64,000 nt of DNA from GCA-020343675 sp964462945. GTDB lineage: Bacteria > Planctomycetota > Phycisphaerae > Sedimentisphaerales > Anaerobacaceae. The position numbers and the translations under genes were made by a program. The stretch spans positions 108,505 to 172,504 of the forward strand of contig CAYWZW010000004.1 of NCBI GenBank assembly GCA_964462945.1, read 5' to 3'. The number at the start of each line of letters is the position of its first letter. The first letter of the stretch is position 1. The notes below the pieces were generated by a model that did no database searches, was not told where the DNA came from, and was given only the letters and a program-made list of their open reading frames with translations. Shown here in pieces: positions 27,903 through 36,064 of the stretch.

Positions 27903-28436
27903 TCATCTCTCCTTCAGGATCATCCGCAATTTTTCGAGGCCGTAGCGGTATCTGCCCTGGACCGTACTGATCGCAATGCCCTGCATCCGGGCGATCTCCT
28001 TGAACTTCATCCCGCCGGTCAAGTGCAGGATGATGGTCTCCCGCTGGTCCGGCGGAAGCTGGGCCAAAGCGTCCGTCAGCAGCCTGGATTCCTCACCAAA
28101 CACCGCCAACCGCTCAGGGCCATCCGAACCCGAGGCCACCTGGCCGACCCGGTCAAGCTCGACCAGGTGATGCCTTTTCCTGCGGAACACGTCCCGGGCG
28201 CGGTTGACAACGCTGGCTACCAAATAGTTCCTCAGACCACCCCGAAGCTGAAGACTCCCCACGCCGGCGGCAAAAGAAACAAAAACATCGTGCAGAACGT
28301 CCTCTGCGGCACACGGATCGTGCAACAGAGAAGCCGCGATGGTCAGAAGGTTATCTTTGTGCTCCATGTAAATCTGACGCAGGGCCTCTTTATCCCCGCG
28401 CTTGAGTTCCCCTATTAGACGCGCATCTTCCAACAT
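27903..28436 (-). CDS. ECF RNA polymerase sigma factor
   Basis: A 177-residue alternative sigma factor. Region 2 is IGELKRGDKEALRQIYMEHK to AAEDVLHDVFVSFA (core binding and -10 recognition); region 4 is ALAQLPPDQRETIILHLTGG followed by the helix-turn-helix MKFKEIARMQGIAISTVQGR and a final helix RYGLEKLRMIL. It precedes the putative anti-sigma membrane gene. ECF factors of this type respond to envelope or stress signals; the regulon cannot be told. Confidence 0.95.
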   Translation of the reverse strand: MLEDARLIGELKRGDKEALRQIYMEHKDNLLTIAASLLHDPCAAEDVLHDVFVSFAAGVGSLQLRGGLRNYLVASVVNRARDVFRRKRHHLVELDRVGQVASGSDGPERLAVFGEESRLLTDALAQLPPDQRETIILHLTGGMKFKEIARMQGIAISTVQGRYRYGLEKLRMILKER

Positions 28437-28676
28437 CGATGTTCAGCCCAACAACGTCTATGATGAGGTTCTGCTACTAATACGACGCTCTATGGCGTAT
28501 TTTAATGTATGAAAAATCGGCTCTTTCCGCCAGATTTATTCGGGAATCGCACAGAGGCTTTTTTCCAGAGAGATATTTGCTTGCTTTTTGGCAAAGAATG
28601 GCTGTACAATCGTTAACCAAAGGAACGCTTGAGGAAGAGGGCTGTCGAATGAAGGTTTGATAAACGGGGACACAAA
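28437..28676. other. Upstream region of sigma operon
   Basis: Intergenic DNA that should hold the sigma-operon promoter on the minus strand. No repeat or RNA gene is visible. Confidence 0.4.
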
Positions 28677-28778
28677 ATGGTCATGGCGGCCGTGTTGATA
28701 GGTCCACAGGAAGTACTGGTAATCATGATTATTACCGCCATCGTGGTGTTTTTAGCGGTCCGCCGAAAACGCCGATGA
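28677..28778 (+). CDS. 33-residue membrane peptide, TatA-N-terminus-like
   Basis: A plus-strand reading frame too short for standard callers: begins MVMAAVLIGPQEVLVIMI and ends with LAVRRKRR. It has one hydrophobic helix (residues ~8-28) after a Gly-Pro hinge-like IGPQE, and a basic tail. The IGxxE-(hydrophobic) start resembles the membrane anchor of TatA/TatE twin-arginine transport subunits, but the amphipathic helix is missing. A weak RBS (GGGGAC) lies 8 nt upstream. It sits between the sigma gene and arfB. It may be a chance ORF; membrane topology is the main support. Confidence 0.4.
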   Translation: MVMAAVLIGPQEVLVIMIITAIVVFLAVRRKRR

Positions 28779-28800
28779 TGCCTTTTGTGCCGCAATCCCC

Positions 28801-29235
28801 CTAATCCGCCAAATCGCCAGCCGAATTCCTCTTTGCCCTCTGCCGCTTCAACAGGCTTCGCCGTCTTTTCTGCTCCAATCGCTGCTTTTTGGCCGCGCAT
28901 GGAACCCCGCTCTCCTTTCGTGGAGGCCGGCTTCTCAGGGCACCGGCCAACAACTGCTGCAATCGCTCGACGGCAGCGTTGCGGTTCGCCTTCTGAGTCC
29001 GAAACTTCTGCGAAACAACCCTTATCACGCCGCTCTTGTCAGCTCGCCCCACAAGCTGAGCAAGTATCCGCTCCTTTTGCATATCGGAGAAACTCTCGCA
29101 GCTAACCACATCAAAAAGCAGGGTCACTCGGGTATTCGCCTTGTTGACATTCTGCCCGCCGGGCCCGCTGCTTCGTGAGGCCCTGAAAACAAGCTCATCC
29201 TCTGAGACAAATATATCGTTGGCGATTTCAATCAT
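28801..29235 (-). CDS. arfB: Alternative ribosome-rescue factor ArfB / peptidyl-tRNA hydrolase
   Basis: A 144-residue release-factor-like hydrolase that frees stalled ribosomes lacking a stop codon. The frame is open to 29469, but the ATG at 29235 with GGAAG upstream and product MIEIANDIFVSEDELVFRAS matches ArfB length. The GGQ active site sits in RSSGPGGQNVNKANTRVTL near residue 25. The C-terminal tail is strongly basic (KKQRLEQKRRRSLLKRQRAKR), the part that enters the mRNA channel of the ribosome. The remaining 78 residues of the open frame have no conserved features. The RraA-like gene diverges upstream. Confidence 0.94.
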   Translation of the reverse strand: MIEIANDIFVSEDELVFRASRSSGPGGQNVNKANTRVTLLFDVVSCESFSDMQKERILAQLVGRADKSGVIRVVSQKFRTQKANRNAAVERLQQLLAGALRSRPPRKESGVPCAAKKQRLEQKRRRSLLKRQRAKRNSAGDLAD

Positions 29236-29463
29236 CGAATTTACTTCCGCACCAAGCGGCATTCGTTCCAGATGCCACTCTACCAAATACGCCGCAATAA
29301 TCAACAGGCTGCCAGCATCCAGACATAACCGCGTCGGCTTAATCGCGTCGCTCATATTTTTTACCTTGAAGCCCGGCCAGAAGAGGCTATAGTATGGCGT
29401 GCCGGCATTGTGCTGACGGCGAAGTAAACTGGTTCTAAACTGGGCAATTTCAGGAGACAAAAA

Positions 29464-30336
29464 ATGCACACAAAAACAACCGTCTTGACGAGCTTGCTGG
29501 TTTTGGCCGGCCTCTCTGTGGTTTCGCTATTGGTCATGGGCGCTTCTTCGCCGTCGCCGGCGGCCAAGCCAGCGACAGACGACCTGCGGATGGGCAAGAA
29601 TTTCATGCCGACCAAGGTTTATAGCGCCGAAGAGGACCAGGAAATCCTCAAGCTCTTCGAGGGCTTGCGCGTTTCCGACGTTGCCGACGGAATGGACAAG
29701 GTGGGTTTGACAAACAGGGGCCTGATGTCGCCGGACATCCACGCCGCCTGGAAAGACACGGAGCACTACGCACACCGCTTTATCGGCATCGCGGTGACCG
29801 TTCGATACGTCCCGACCAACAAGCCGCCGGCCCCGCCAATGGAAACCGAGGCGTTCGATAAGTGGGTGGGCCGGTGGTACAGCGAGCTGTCCAGCGAGCC
29901 GTTCGTTCCGCTGATCCGCAAAGGAACCACCGTCGTTTTCGACGACGCCCCGGATTCCGACGTCGGCTCAATCGGCTCGAACAACATCATGGGCTGGAAG
30001 CTGCGGGGCTGCGTCGGCGTGGTCACCAACGCCACCGCCCGCGACACTGACGAGATCGCCACCGAGAAGGTCCCGCTGTACTTTAGAAAGGTCGGCAGGG
30101 GCATCCGGCCGGGCCGCAACGAGATCGAATCGGTCAACCGCCCCATCGTCTGCGGCGGCGTTCTGGTCGAGCCGGGTGATATTATCATGGCCGATGGAGA
30201 CGGCGTCATCGTCGTCCCGCGAGCAAAGGCAAAAGAGGTGGCTGAATACGCCAAAACAATCCTCGACGGCGACAAGGCCGGCCGACGCACCCTCTACAAA
30301 AAGCTCGGCCTGCCCCCCGACGACTCCGTCAAGTGA
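29464..30336 (+). CDS. Exported RraA/HMG-aldolase-family protein
   Basis: A 290-residue protein. Residues ~1-30 are a signal peptide or anchor (LTSLLVLAGLSVVSLLVMG), after which a RraA-like domain begins at LFEGLRVSDVADGMDKVG. It keeps KGTTVVFDDAPDSDVGSIGS and LRGCVGVVTNATARDTDEI, which correspond to the pyruvate/metal-binding segments (G-S-N and R-D) of HMG/CHA aldolases. PIVCGGVLVEPGDIIMADGDGVIVVP closes the domain. RraA proteins are normally cytoplasmic, so export is unusual, but planctomycete proteins of this type occur with signals. Substrate unknown; an oxo-acid aldolase/decarboxylase activity is the likely guess. Confidence 0.82.
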   Translation: MHTKTTVLTSLLVLAGLSVVSLLVMGASSPSPAAKPATDDLRMGKNFMPTKVYSAEEDQEILKLFEGLRVSDVADGMDKVGLTNRGLMSPDIHAAWKDTEHYAHRFIGIAVTVRYVPTNKPPAPPMETEAFDKWVGRWYSELSSEPFVPLIRKGTTVVFDDAPDSDVGSIGSNNIMGWKLRGCVGVVTNATARDTDEIATEKVPLYFRKVGRGIRPGRNEIESVNRPIVCGGVLVEPGDIIMADGDGVIVVPRAKAKEVAEYAKTILDGDKAGRRTLYKKLGLPPDDSVK

Positions 30337-30468
30337 CACTAAACGCCTAATAGTTGCGGATGGGCCGGACAAATTCACTGTTGTTTCTGCCCGCTGAAGG
30401 CGGAGTGATTCGTATTTTGACGGAGGGCGGTTTCCCGGATATCGTTTACCAGTAAATCCGTGGGTCTT

Positions 30469-30759
30469 TTAGACATAGATCAGTTCCGGCCCTATGAATT
30501 CCATCGCTTTGGACGTAATCGCCTGACTTGACACAAGGTCAACGCCGATGCCAAGCAATTTCTCGATTCTTTCGGCTAAGGTGACGAACTCCAGACCTAT
30601 CGATGGGTCAACCTCAACGAGTATATCCACGTCGCTGTCCGCGCGCTGTTCTCCCCTTGCATAAGACCCGAATAATGCCATTTTGCGAACCTTGAACCGC
30701 CTTTGCAGTTCCGGTTTATCTTTGGCAAGAGTATTGAGGATTTCTTCCTTTGTTATCAT
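30469..30759 (-). CDS. MNT-type nucleotidyltransferase (lone antitoxin-like)
   Basis: A 96-residue minimal nucleotidyltransferase with the motif GSYARGEQRADSDVDILVEV at residues ~31-50 (GSxARG...SDxDxxV). Proteins of this kind (MntA) are usually antitoxins that AMPylate a HEPN partner encoded next to them. Neither flank contains a HEPN gene (downstream is empty to the RraA-like gene, upstream is an astacin), so the partner is absent, elsewhere, or lost. The start has only weak RBS context. Confidence 0.85.
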   Translation of the reverse strand: MITKEEILNTLAKDKPELQRRFKVRKMALFGSYARGEQRADSDVDILVEVDPSIGLEFVTLAERIEKLLGIGVDLVSSQAITSKAMEFIGPELIYV

Positions 30760-30887
30760 AGAGAATATCCACTCCGCCTAAGTGCGTTATTTGCCTGTCA
30801 TTATAAGTCCCCCGCCGCGACAGGTCAAATAGCATCCGCCAGCGCCGCGTCTTTTGCCTTTGCACTCAGGGGCGAAAGAAGCGCAGT

Positions 30888-31943
30888 TTACCGGCCCAGG
30901 GTGACATCTCCCAACGGAGCGACCAGTGTCATCGGCGCTCCATAGACGCCCGCGGCACTGTAGTACCCAGGCTGGATGATAATCATCCCACCTGCCGGAA
31001 CGGCGCTGGCTGCCGCTGCAACGTCGCAGAAAGGGCTTGGGAACGTGCCGGCTTCAGACAAAGGTTCGCACTGTGGTGCCAGCTCGTAGGATTTGTTCAC
31101 GAACACCCAATTGGATTCAGGATAGAGGAACGACATCGTCAGCGTATCCATCTTGCTGAGGTGGTCTCTCTGTCCGATGGCATCCTGCCACGTCGTATTC
31201 CAGGGCGGTTTGACCGTGATGGTGCGGCAGTTGTCAGGGTCTGCCTGAGGGTCCACACATATAGAAAAGTCATATTGACCATAGTGCATGAGCGAATCAA
31301 AATCGTAAAGTCCATAAACCTCGGCAAAGTCTTTTGGTATCTCGCCAAAATTGATCTCAAAATCGTCATCCGTTAGACTAACGTGGGCCCGGTTAATCGT
31401 CACATACTCATCGCGATCGGGTCTGCATTGCTCGTGCCAGAAGCCTAGGGCGTGGCCCAACTCGTGAACCATTATGAACTTCACGTTCCAGTTGTATATG
31501 GTCATTGGCCGCTCCCCGCCCAAGCCCATCGAAACACTACTGGAGTTCTCGGACCCGTTTTGAATGTGAAGGTAAGTGCTATCACGAGGCGTACGCGGAA
31601 CAAAATCGATGTTGGCGAGGTTCTCCCACTCTGCCATGGCCTCAAGCATGAGCGTCTGGTTTCGGGGTGAGACGTTTTGATCGAACTCGTACGGAACGAT
31701 CCCACCGGGCCAGAAAAGGGTTAGGTCAAACGCCCCTTCATCAGGAAATACGGCTTGCAGGGTATTGATGGGCACGAGAATGTCGCCTTGGATTAGTCTC
31801 CATCCGGCTGGTATCCCGTCGTAAGGTGCGTAGGGATCGGCGTCCTGCCCATACGCTGGCAACCAGACGCTCTGCAACACACTGCACAGACATATGAGCA
31901 GTCCGGTTGAGACACTCGCTCTATCTCTATTTGAACCTATCAT
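30888..31943 (-). CDS. Secreted astacin-family metallopeptidase (M12A)
   Basis: A 351-residue exported zinc protease. The signal peptide (GLLICLCSVLQSVWLPAYG) ends near residue 32. The zinc site FIMVHELGHALGFWHEQ followed by RPDRDEYV (about 157-180) is the full astacin signature HExxHxxGxxHExxRxDR, and DSLMHYGQYDFS is the Met-turn. The last 50 residues (AAAASAVPAGGMIIIQPGYY to APLGDVTLGR) look like one coil of a right-handed beta-helix repeat, common at the end of planctomycete proteins, perhaps an adhesive or sorting element. Directly downstream of a LamG/tail-fibre-like gene, so they may be exported together. Confidence 0.93.
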   Translation of the reverse strand: MIGSNRDRASVSTGLLICLCSVLQSVWLPAYGQDADPYAPYDGIPAGWRLIQGDILVPINTLQAVFPDEGAFDLTLFWPGGIVPYEFDQNVSPRNQTLMLEAMAEWENLANIDFVPRTPRDSTYLHIQNGSENSSSVSMGLGGERPMTIYNWNVKFIMVHELGHALGFWHEQCRPDRDEYVTINRAHVSLTDDDFEINFGEIPKDFAEVYGLYDFDSLMHYGQYDFSICVDPQADPDNCRTITVKPPWNTTWQDAIGQRDHLSKMDTLTMSFLYPESNWVFVNKSYELAPQCEPLSEAGTFPSPFCDVAAAASAVPAGGMIIIQPGYYSAAGVYGAPMTLVAPLGDVTLGR

Positions 31944-31958
31944 GGCGAAATCTCCTTC

Positions 31959-33173
31959 CTATTGCAGGCTCACCAGAACCAGGACCAGACCTCGGCCCTT
32001 TTTCAGCGGTGACATGGCTTTGCCAATTACAGCCCCGTAAGAGCGATCCCTGTCGGTTGCCTTCATGGCATGACCTGGAACAGCGGATGTGGTGAGTAAA
32101 TCGCCCGGTTCAATGCCGCCGTTCGACGCATCCGCCACGGCATAGACTCGTCCAGTAAGGGCGACTTTGACTCCACCCTCGATAATCCCTTTCTGCGTGA
32201 GAGTAAGGCCGGGGCTGAGTCCCCCCGCGCCGCTGACCACGCCGGCCACCCGTTTATCGTATGGACGGTCGCTGAGCTTCAAGTGACCTGGATTCTTCTC
32301 ATCGATCACCATCAACGCTCCGGCTGGCATTCTCTTCGCATCCGTAACAGAAAACGGCTCGGCAAGGTCCGCACCACCCCGGATGACCAGAACATCCGTC
32401 GCCGTCGTGCCGACGACATCCAGCTTATATGTGGGATTGCTCGTCCCGATGCCAACGTTGCCGCTTGGGAGTGAATACATGTTGCTGCCGGAGACCCTCC
32501 AGGCATTGTCGGAGCCGCCTGTTGCAGGACCTGTATCGCCCTCGACTGTTACATTATCGAGCGTAGCTGCGAACTGGATGTCACCGCCTATCCAGATATG
32601 CAGGCCAACAAAGGCCACTTGGCCCATCGCGATATCCTCCGATTTATACAGAGTCCAAGAATTGGGGCTTCCATTAGGTGAGACATAACCTCTGAACGTA
32701 TTTCCCCTGCGATCTACCCGGACCCAGTAAGGCAAACTGACAACATCGCCGCCAGCACCTGATCCCGTAGTCTCGTGATAGTACTGGAAAGCTGCCTCAT
32801 AGGTCCCGTTAGCTGCGAGGATCCCCGTCTCTGCACGTACCGCAAAGCCTGATTGCGTCTGCTCCAGTGATGTTGGATTCTTGCGGATTGACACAAATAT
32901 GTGAGGCCTATCAAAAATGGGGCCCGGCCACGTATCTGTCAAGCTGCGCAGACGGGCCGTTATACTACCATCCCCGTTGAGAGATTTGTACACAAATTTA
33001 CCGTACCCACCTCGGCCCGTAATAGTCCACACGCCATTTGAGTAATCCCAGGAAGCACTACCCAGCGCCATCTGGTCGTCGGCCTCGTTCCAACCGGCCG
33101 GCAGCGCTGCCGAAGCACTTGTGACTACCCCCACAACCAAGACCAGGGTCATTAGCATTGTTGCCGTTTTCAT
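31959..33173 (-). CDS. Exported LamG-like protein with tail-fibre-type C-terminus
   Basis: A 404-residue exported protein 15 bp upstream of the astacin gene. Its signal peptide ends in TSASA (residue ~22); AAAGGAG precedes the ATG. Residues ~25-215 are a concanavalin-like domain of the DUF1349 type (ALPAGWNEADDQMALGSASW, FVGLHIWIGGDIQFAATLDN). A spacer then leads to NVGIGTSNPTYKLDVVG (~240-256), a motif found at the start of phage tail-fibre/S74-type regions, and a beta-rich tail (RVAGVVSGAGGLSPGLTLT, AVIGKAMSPLKKGRGLVLVL). In planctomycetes such ends occur in surface proteins; function here is unknown, possibly glycan binding. Confidence 0.7.
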   Translation of the reverse strand: MKTATMLMTLVLVVGVVTSASAALPAGWNEADDQMALGSASWDYSNGVWTITGRGGYGKFVYKSLNGDGSITARLRSLTDTWPGPIFDRPHIFVSIRKNPTSLEQTQSGFAVRAETGILAANGTYEAAFQYYHETTGSGAGGDVVSLPYWVRVDRRGNTFRGYVSPNGSPNSWTLYKSEDIAMGQVAFVGLHIWIGGDIQFAATLDNVTVEGDTGPATGGSDNAWRVSGSNMYSLPSGNVGIGTSNPTYKLDVVGTTATDVLVIRGGADLAEPFSVTDAKRMPAGALMVIDEKNPGHLKLSDRPYDKRVAGVVSGAGGLSPGLTLTQKGIIEGGVKVALTGRVYAVADASNGGIEPGDLLTTSAVPGHAMKATDRDRSYGAVIGKAMSPLKKGRGLVLVLVSLQ

Positions 33174-33465
33174 TTTTTCTCCTTTCGAGAATTGTCAATT
33201 TTTGTCGGTGTACTCTGTATGTACCGATATCTGCTGATATGATTTCCCGGAGCTGCACTCGCAAGACCTCATCTTTCACCACCTCGAAGCTGTCACCCGT
33301 GACAAAAGCCAGGAAACATTGTATCCTTCTTGTCCCTGTCTGTCAACCGAAATCCGGTAGAAATGCGGCAATTCCGGGTGTAGATACGCCGTTTCTACAA
33401 CCAGAACAAAGTTTGAGCGTTCCAGCCGGTGTTTCTTGAACAAGCGAGATCCGACAGCAGGAAAA

Positions 33466-34455
33466 TCAGAACTGGTCGAGGAAGCGCAGGTCGTTCTCGA
33501 AGAACAGGCGAATGTCGGTGATGCCGTACTTTCGCATGGCTAAGCGCTCGATGCCGAAGCCGAAGGCCCAGCCGGTGTACTTCTCGCTGTCTATGCCGAC
33601 GGCGTCGAAAACGTTCGGATCGACCATGCCGCAGCCGCCCATCTCCACCCAGCTTTCTTTGCCGGCCTTGTCCTTCAGGAGCAAATCGACCTCGGCGCTG
33701 GGTTCGGTGAACGGGAAGAAGCTCGGCCGGAATCGCCATTGGGTCTGTGGGCCGAAAAAGGTATGGATAAATTGCTCGATGGTGGTCTTCATGTCCACCA
33801 TGCTGACACCCTCGTCAACCACCAGGGCCTCAAGCTGGTGAAACATGTACATGTGGGTCGCATCGACCGTATCGGGACGATAAACCCTCCCCGGCGCCAC
33901 GACCCGGATGGGCGGCTTGGTCCGCTCCATCACGCGAATCTGAATCGTCGACGTCTGGCTCCGCAGCAGGATGTCATCGTCAATATAGAAATTATCGGCA
34001 GGGTCCCGCGCCGGGTGCTCGGGGCCGATATTCAAGGCGATGAAATTGTGCCACTCATCCTCGACCTCGGGGCCGTACGCGACGCCGAATCCCATTCGAC
34101 CGAATATCTCCAGCAGCTCATTGAGGGTCTGCGTAATCACGTGCGGCTTGCCGATCCTGACTCGGATGCCCGGCAGCGTCACATCGATCAGCTCTTGCGG
34201 CTTTTGCTGCTGTGCCCGCAAAGTGTTTCCAAGCTCTTCAAACGCCTGGGAGATTTCAATCTTGATCTTGTTTGCAATCTGGCCTGCCTTGGGCTTTTGC
34301 TCGGACGGCAGCTTGCCGATCTGGCTGAGCATCTGAGTAATCCGCCCCTTTCGACCCAGGTACTTGATGCGGAACTCTTCCAGAACGGTTAGGTCGGCGA
34401 TCTTTCGCAGCTCAGCAAGGGCATCTCTGCCGATTTTTTCAAATTGCTCAAGCAT
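33466..34455 (-). CDS. pheS: Phenylalanyl-tRNA synthetase alpha subunit
   Basis: Catalytic subunit of PheRS, charging tRNA-Phe in the cytoplasm. The start at 34455 (MLEQFEKIGRDALAELRK) gives 329 residues, normal for PheS; the frame to 34572 would add 39 unrelated residues. Motif 2 is MYMFHQLEALVVDEG, motif 3 is GWAFGFGIERLAMRKYG, and the substrate segment is EMGGCGMVDPNVF. It closes the thrS-infC-rpmI-rplT-pheS cluster. pheT is not adjacent: downstream is the unrelated LamG-like gene, so pheST has been split or pheT lies elsewhere. Confidence 0.97.
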   Translation of the reverse strand: MLEQFEKIGRDALAELRKIADLTVLEEFRIKYLGRKGRITQMLSQIGKLPSEQKPKAGQIANKIKIEISQAFEELGNTLRAQQQKPQELIDVTLPGIRVRIGKPHVITQTLNELLEIFGRMGFGVAYGPEVEDEWHNFIALNIGPEHPARDPADNFYIDDDILLRSQTSTIQIRVMERTKPPIRVVAPGRVYRPDTVDATHMYMFHQLEALVVDEGVSMVDMKTTIEQFIHTFFGPQTQWRFRPSFFPFTEPSAEVDLLLKDKAGKESWVEMGGCGMVDPNVFDAVGIDSEKYTGWAFGFGIERLAMRKYGITDIRLFFENDLRFLDQF

Positions 34456-34504
34456 TTTCCCGCCCGTCGTATGTCGCGGCTGGCAGCATGGGGCCTCGCT
34501 GCGG

Positions 34505-34864
34505 TTACGATCCCGCTGCGGCCTTAGCCGTTTCAACGATAGCATCGAAGGCCTTCGGGTCGTCAACGGCAACCTCGCTCAGCATTTTTCGGTTCAGAGC
34601 GAGTTTGGCTTTTTTGCAGCCGTCGATGAACTGGCTGTACCGTATGCCCCGCTGCCGGCAGGCCGCGCTCAATCGGGTAATCCAAAGACCCCGGAAATCG
34701 CGCTTGCGGCGCTTGCGGTCAACCCGAGCGTAAACACCCGCCCGTACGGCGGCTTCCTTGGCCAGTCGATACAAGTGGCCCGCCGAAGCACGATGTCCCT
34801 TGACGGCTTTGAGGATTCGTTTCTTTGCCTGGTGCCGTGCGGCACCTTTCTTAGCTCTTGGCAT
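34505..34864 (-). CDS. rplT: 50S ribosomal protein L20
   Basis: A 119-residue L20. It shows the typical MPRAKKGAARHQAKKRILKAV, the basic N-terminal tail that binds 23S rRNA, and KRDFRGLWITRLSAACRQRG in the globular part. L20 is the autoregulator of the infC-rpmI-rplT cluster in many bacteria. Lies between rpmI and pheS on the same strand. Confidence 0.98.
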   Translation of the reverse strand: MPRAKKGAARHQAKKRILKAVKGHRASAGHLYRLAKEAAVRAGVYARVDRKRRKRDFRGLWITRLSAACRQRGIRYSQFIDGCKKAKLALNRKMLSEVAVDDPKAFDAIVETAKAAAGS

Positions 34865-35024
34865 GTCAGCTTTCCTTCAAGAATTTGCGACTCATACGGC
34901 TTACTGGCGGCAGCTGAATGGGATATAACCCAAGCCGAGAAGCAAGCCTTGTCAATTGATTCCGCCCGAGGCGGACACTTAAGGTTGATTGTCTGCTGCC
35001 TATCCCTTTCGATCGTGAAGGCAA

Positions 35025-35219
35025 TCACTCGCAGAGTTTAACCTTAGCCTTTTTTCCATATACCGGTGTCATGGTAGTCGTGCCGCCCAAACGCCTTCGG
35101 CGTTTAGCGTTCTTACTGCTCAGCAGATGCCCGGCGCCAGCCCGTCGGTGCTTAATCTTGCCGGTAGCGGTTATTTTCACTCTTTTGCTCAATCCCTTAT
35201 GGGTCTTCTGCTTTGGCAT
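35025..35219 (-). CDS. rpmI: 50S ribosomal protein L35
   Basis: A 64-residue L35: MPKQKTHKGLSKRVKITATG, then KIKHRRAGAGHLLSSKNAKR and a basic end. It precedes rplT by 160 bp and follows infC by 239 bp; both gaps hold no gene and could carry the L20-dependent control elements known for this cluster. Confidence 0.97.
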   Translation of the reverse strand: MPKQKTHKGLSKRVKITATGKIKHRRAGAGHLLSSKNAKRRRRLGGTTTMTPVYGKKAKVKLCE

Positions 35220-35458
35220 TCAGCTCATCCCTTTACATAGAAGCTCTGTACAAAAGGCCGCGTTATTGCGACCGGTTTCCCGCCGGGAAACATAAGCCCG
35301 GTATTTTAGGCTATTGGCCCCCATGTGTCAAGACTGTGTGTGCAAATTCGCCAAAAATCATTGAGAAAAAACGCCCCCACAACAGAGTATCCCGCCCCGT
35401 TCGTTTGCACGATGTGCTTCAGGAAGCCGAGATATGCTCGGCGCCCGGCCGCTATGGA

Positions 35459-35974
35459 CTATTTGGGCACAAGCAACAGCGTCATGCGCCTCCCAGCCAT
35501 GCTGGCCGGCCGCTCGATCTTCGCCATGTCCTGCAAGGATTCGGTAATCTGCTCGAGCACGGCATAACCATGATCCCGGTGCAACATCTGACGCCCACGG
35601 AAGAACAACGTAAACTGGACCTTATGGCCTTTTTCCAGAAACTCACGCCCGTGCTGGAGCTTGATCTCCAGGTCGCGTTTGTCAGTTTCAGGCCTGAGTC
35701 TGATCTCCTTGAGCGTTGCGGCATGATGGTGGTGCTTCTTGTGAGCCTCGCGAGTCTTTCGCTTTTGCTCGTACACCCACTTGCCGTAATCCATTATGCG
35801 GCAAACAGGCGGGTCGCTTGTCGGGGCGACCTCCACAAGATCCAAGCCAATCTCCCTCGCCTTGGCCAGCGCTTCATCGGTGCCCACAATCCCCACCTGG
35901 TTATTCTCCCCATCGATGAGCCGGACCATTCTGGCCTGAATCCCTCCATTTATCCTTAAACCGTGTTTACTTAT
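35459..35974 (-). CDS. infC: Translation initiation factor IF-3
   Basis: Binds the 30S subunit and controls start-codon choice. The body INGGIQARMVRLIDGENNQV, VEVAPTSDPPVCRIMDYGKW and FRGRQMLHRDHGYAVLEQI matches IF-3. The frame is open from a TTG at 36007, but the residue series ISKHGLRING begins at an ATA codon (35972-35974) with AGGTGG 6 nt upstream, the position where infC genes commonly use AUU/AUC/AUA so that IF-3 can repress its own translation. This gives 171 residues. The TTG start remains possible. Confidence 0.93.
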   Translation of the reverse strand: MSKHGLRINGGIQARMVRLIDGENNQVGIVGTDEALAKAREIGLDLVEVAPTSDPPVCRIMDYGKWVYEQKRKTREAHKKHHHHAATLKEIRLRPETDKRDLEIKLQHGREFLEKGHKVQFTLFFRGRQMLHRDHGYAVLEQITESLQDMAKIERPASMAGRRMTLLLVPK

Positions 35975-36064
35975 TGTGCGCCACCTGACCTTTCCATAAA
36001 GTAACAAATCGTTCGTCGATTATCCCTATCGTCTCTGACAAACACCCATTATAAATGATGCGTC

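Noticed and set aside
28613..28900. 95-codon minus ORF across the small membrane peptide
   Set aside because: Shadow frame with low-complexity basic residues and no homologs recognised.
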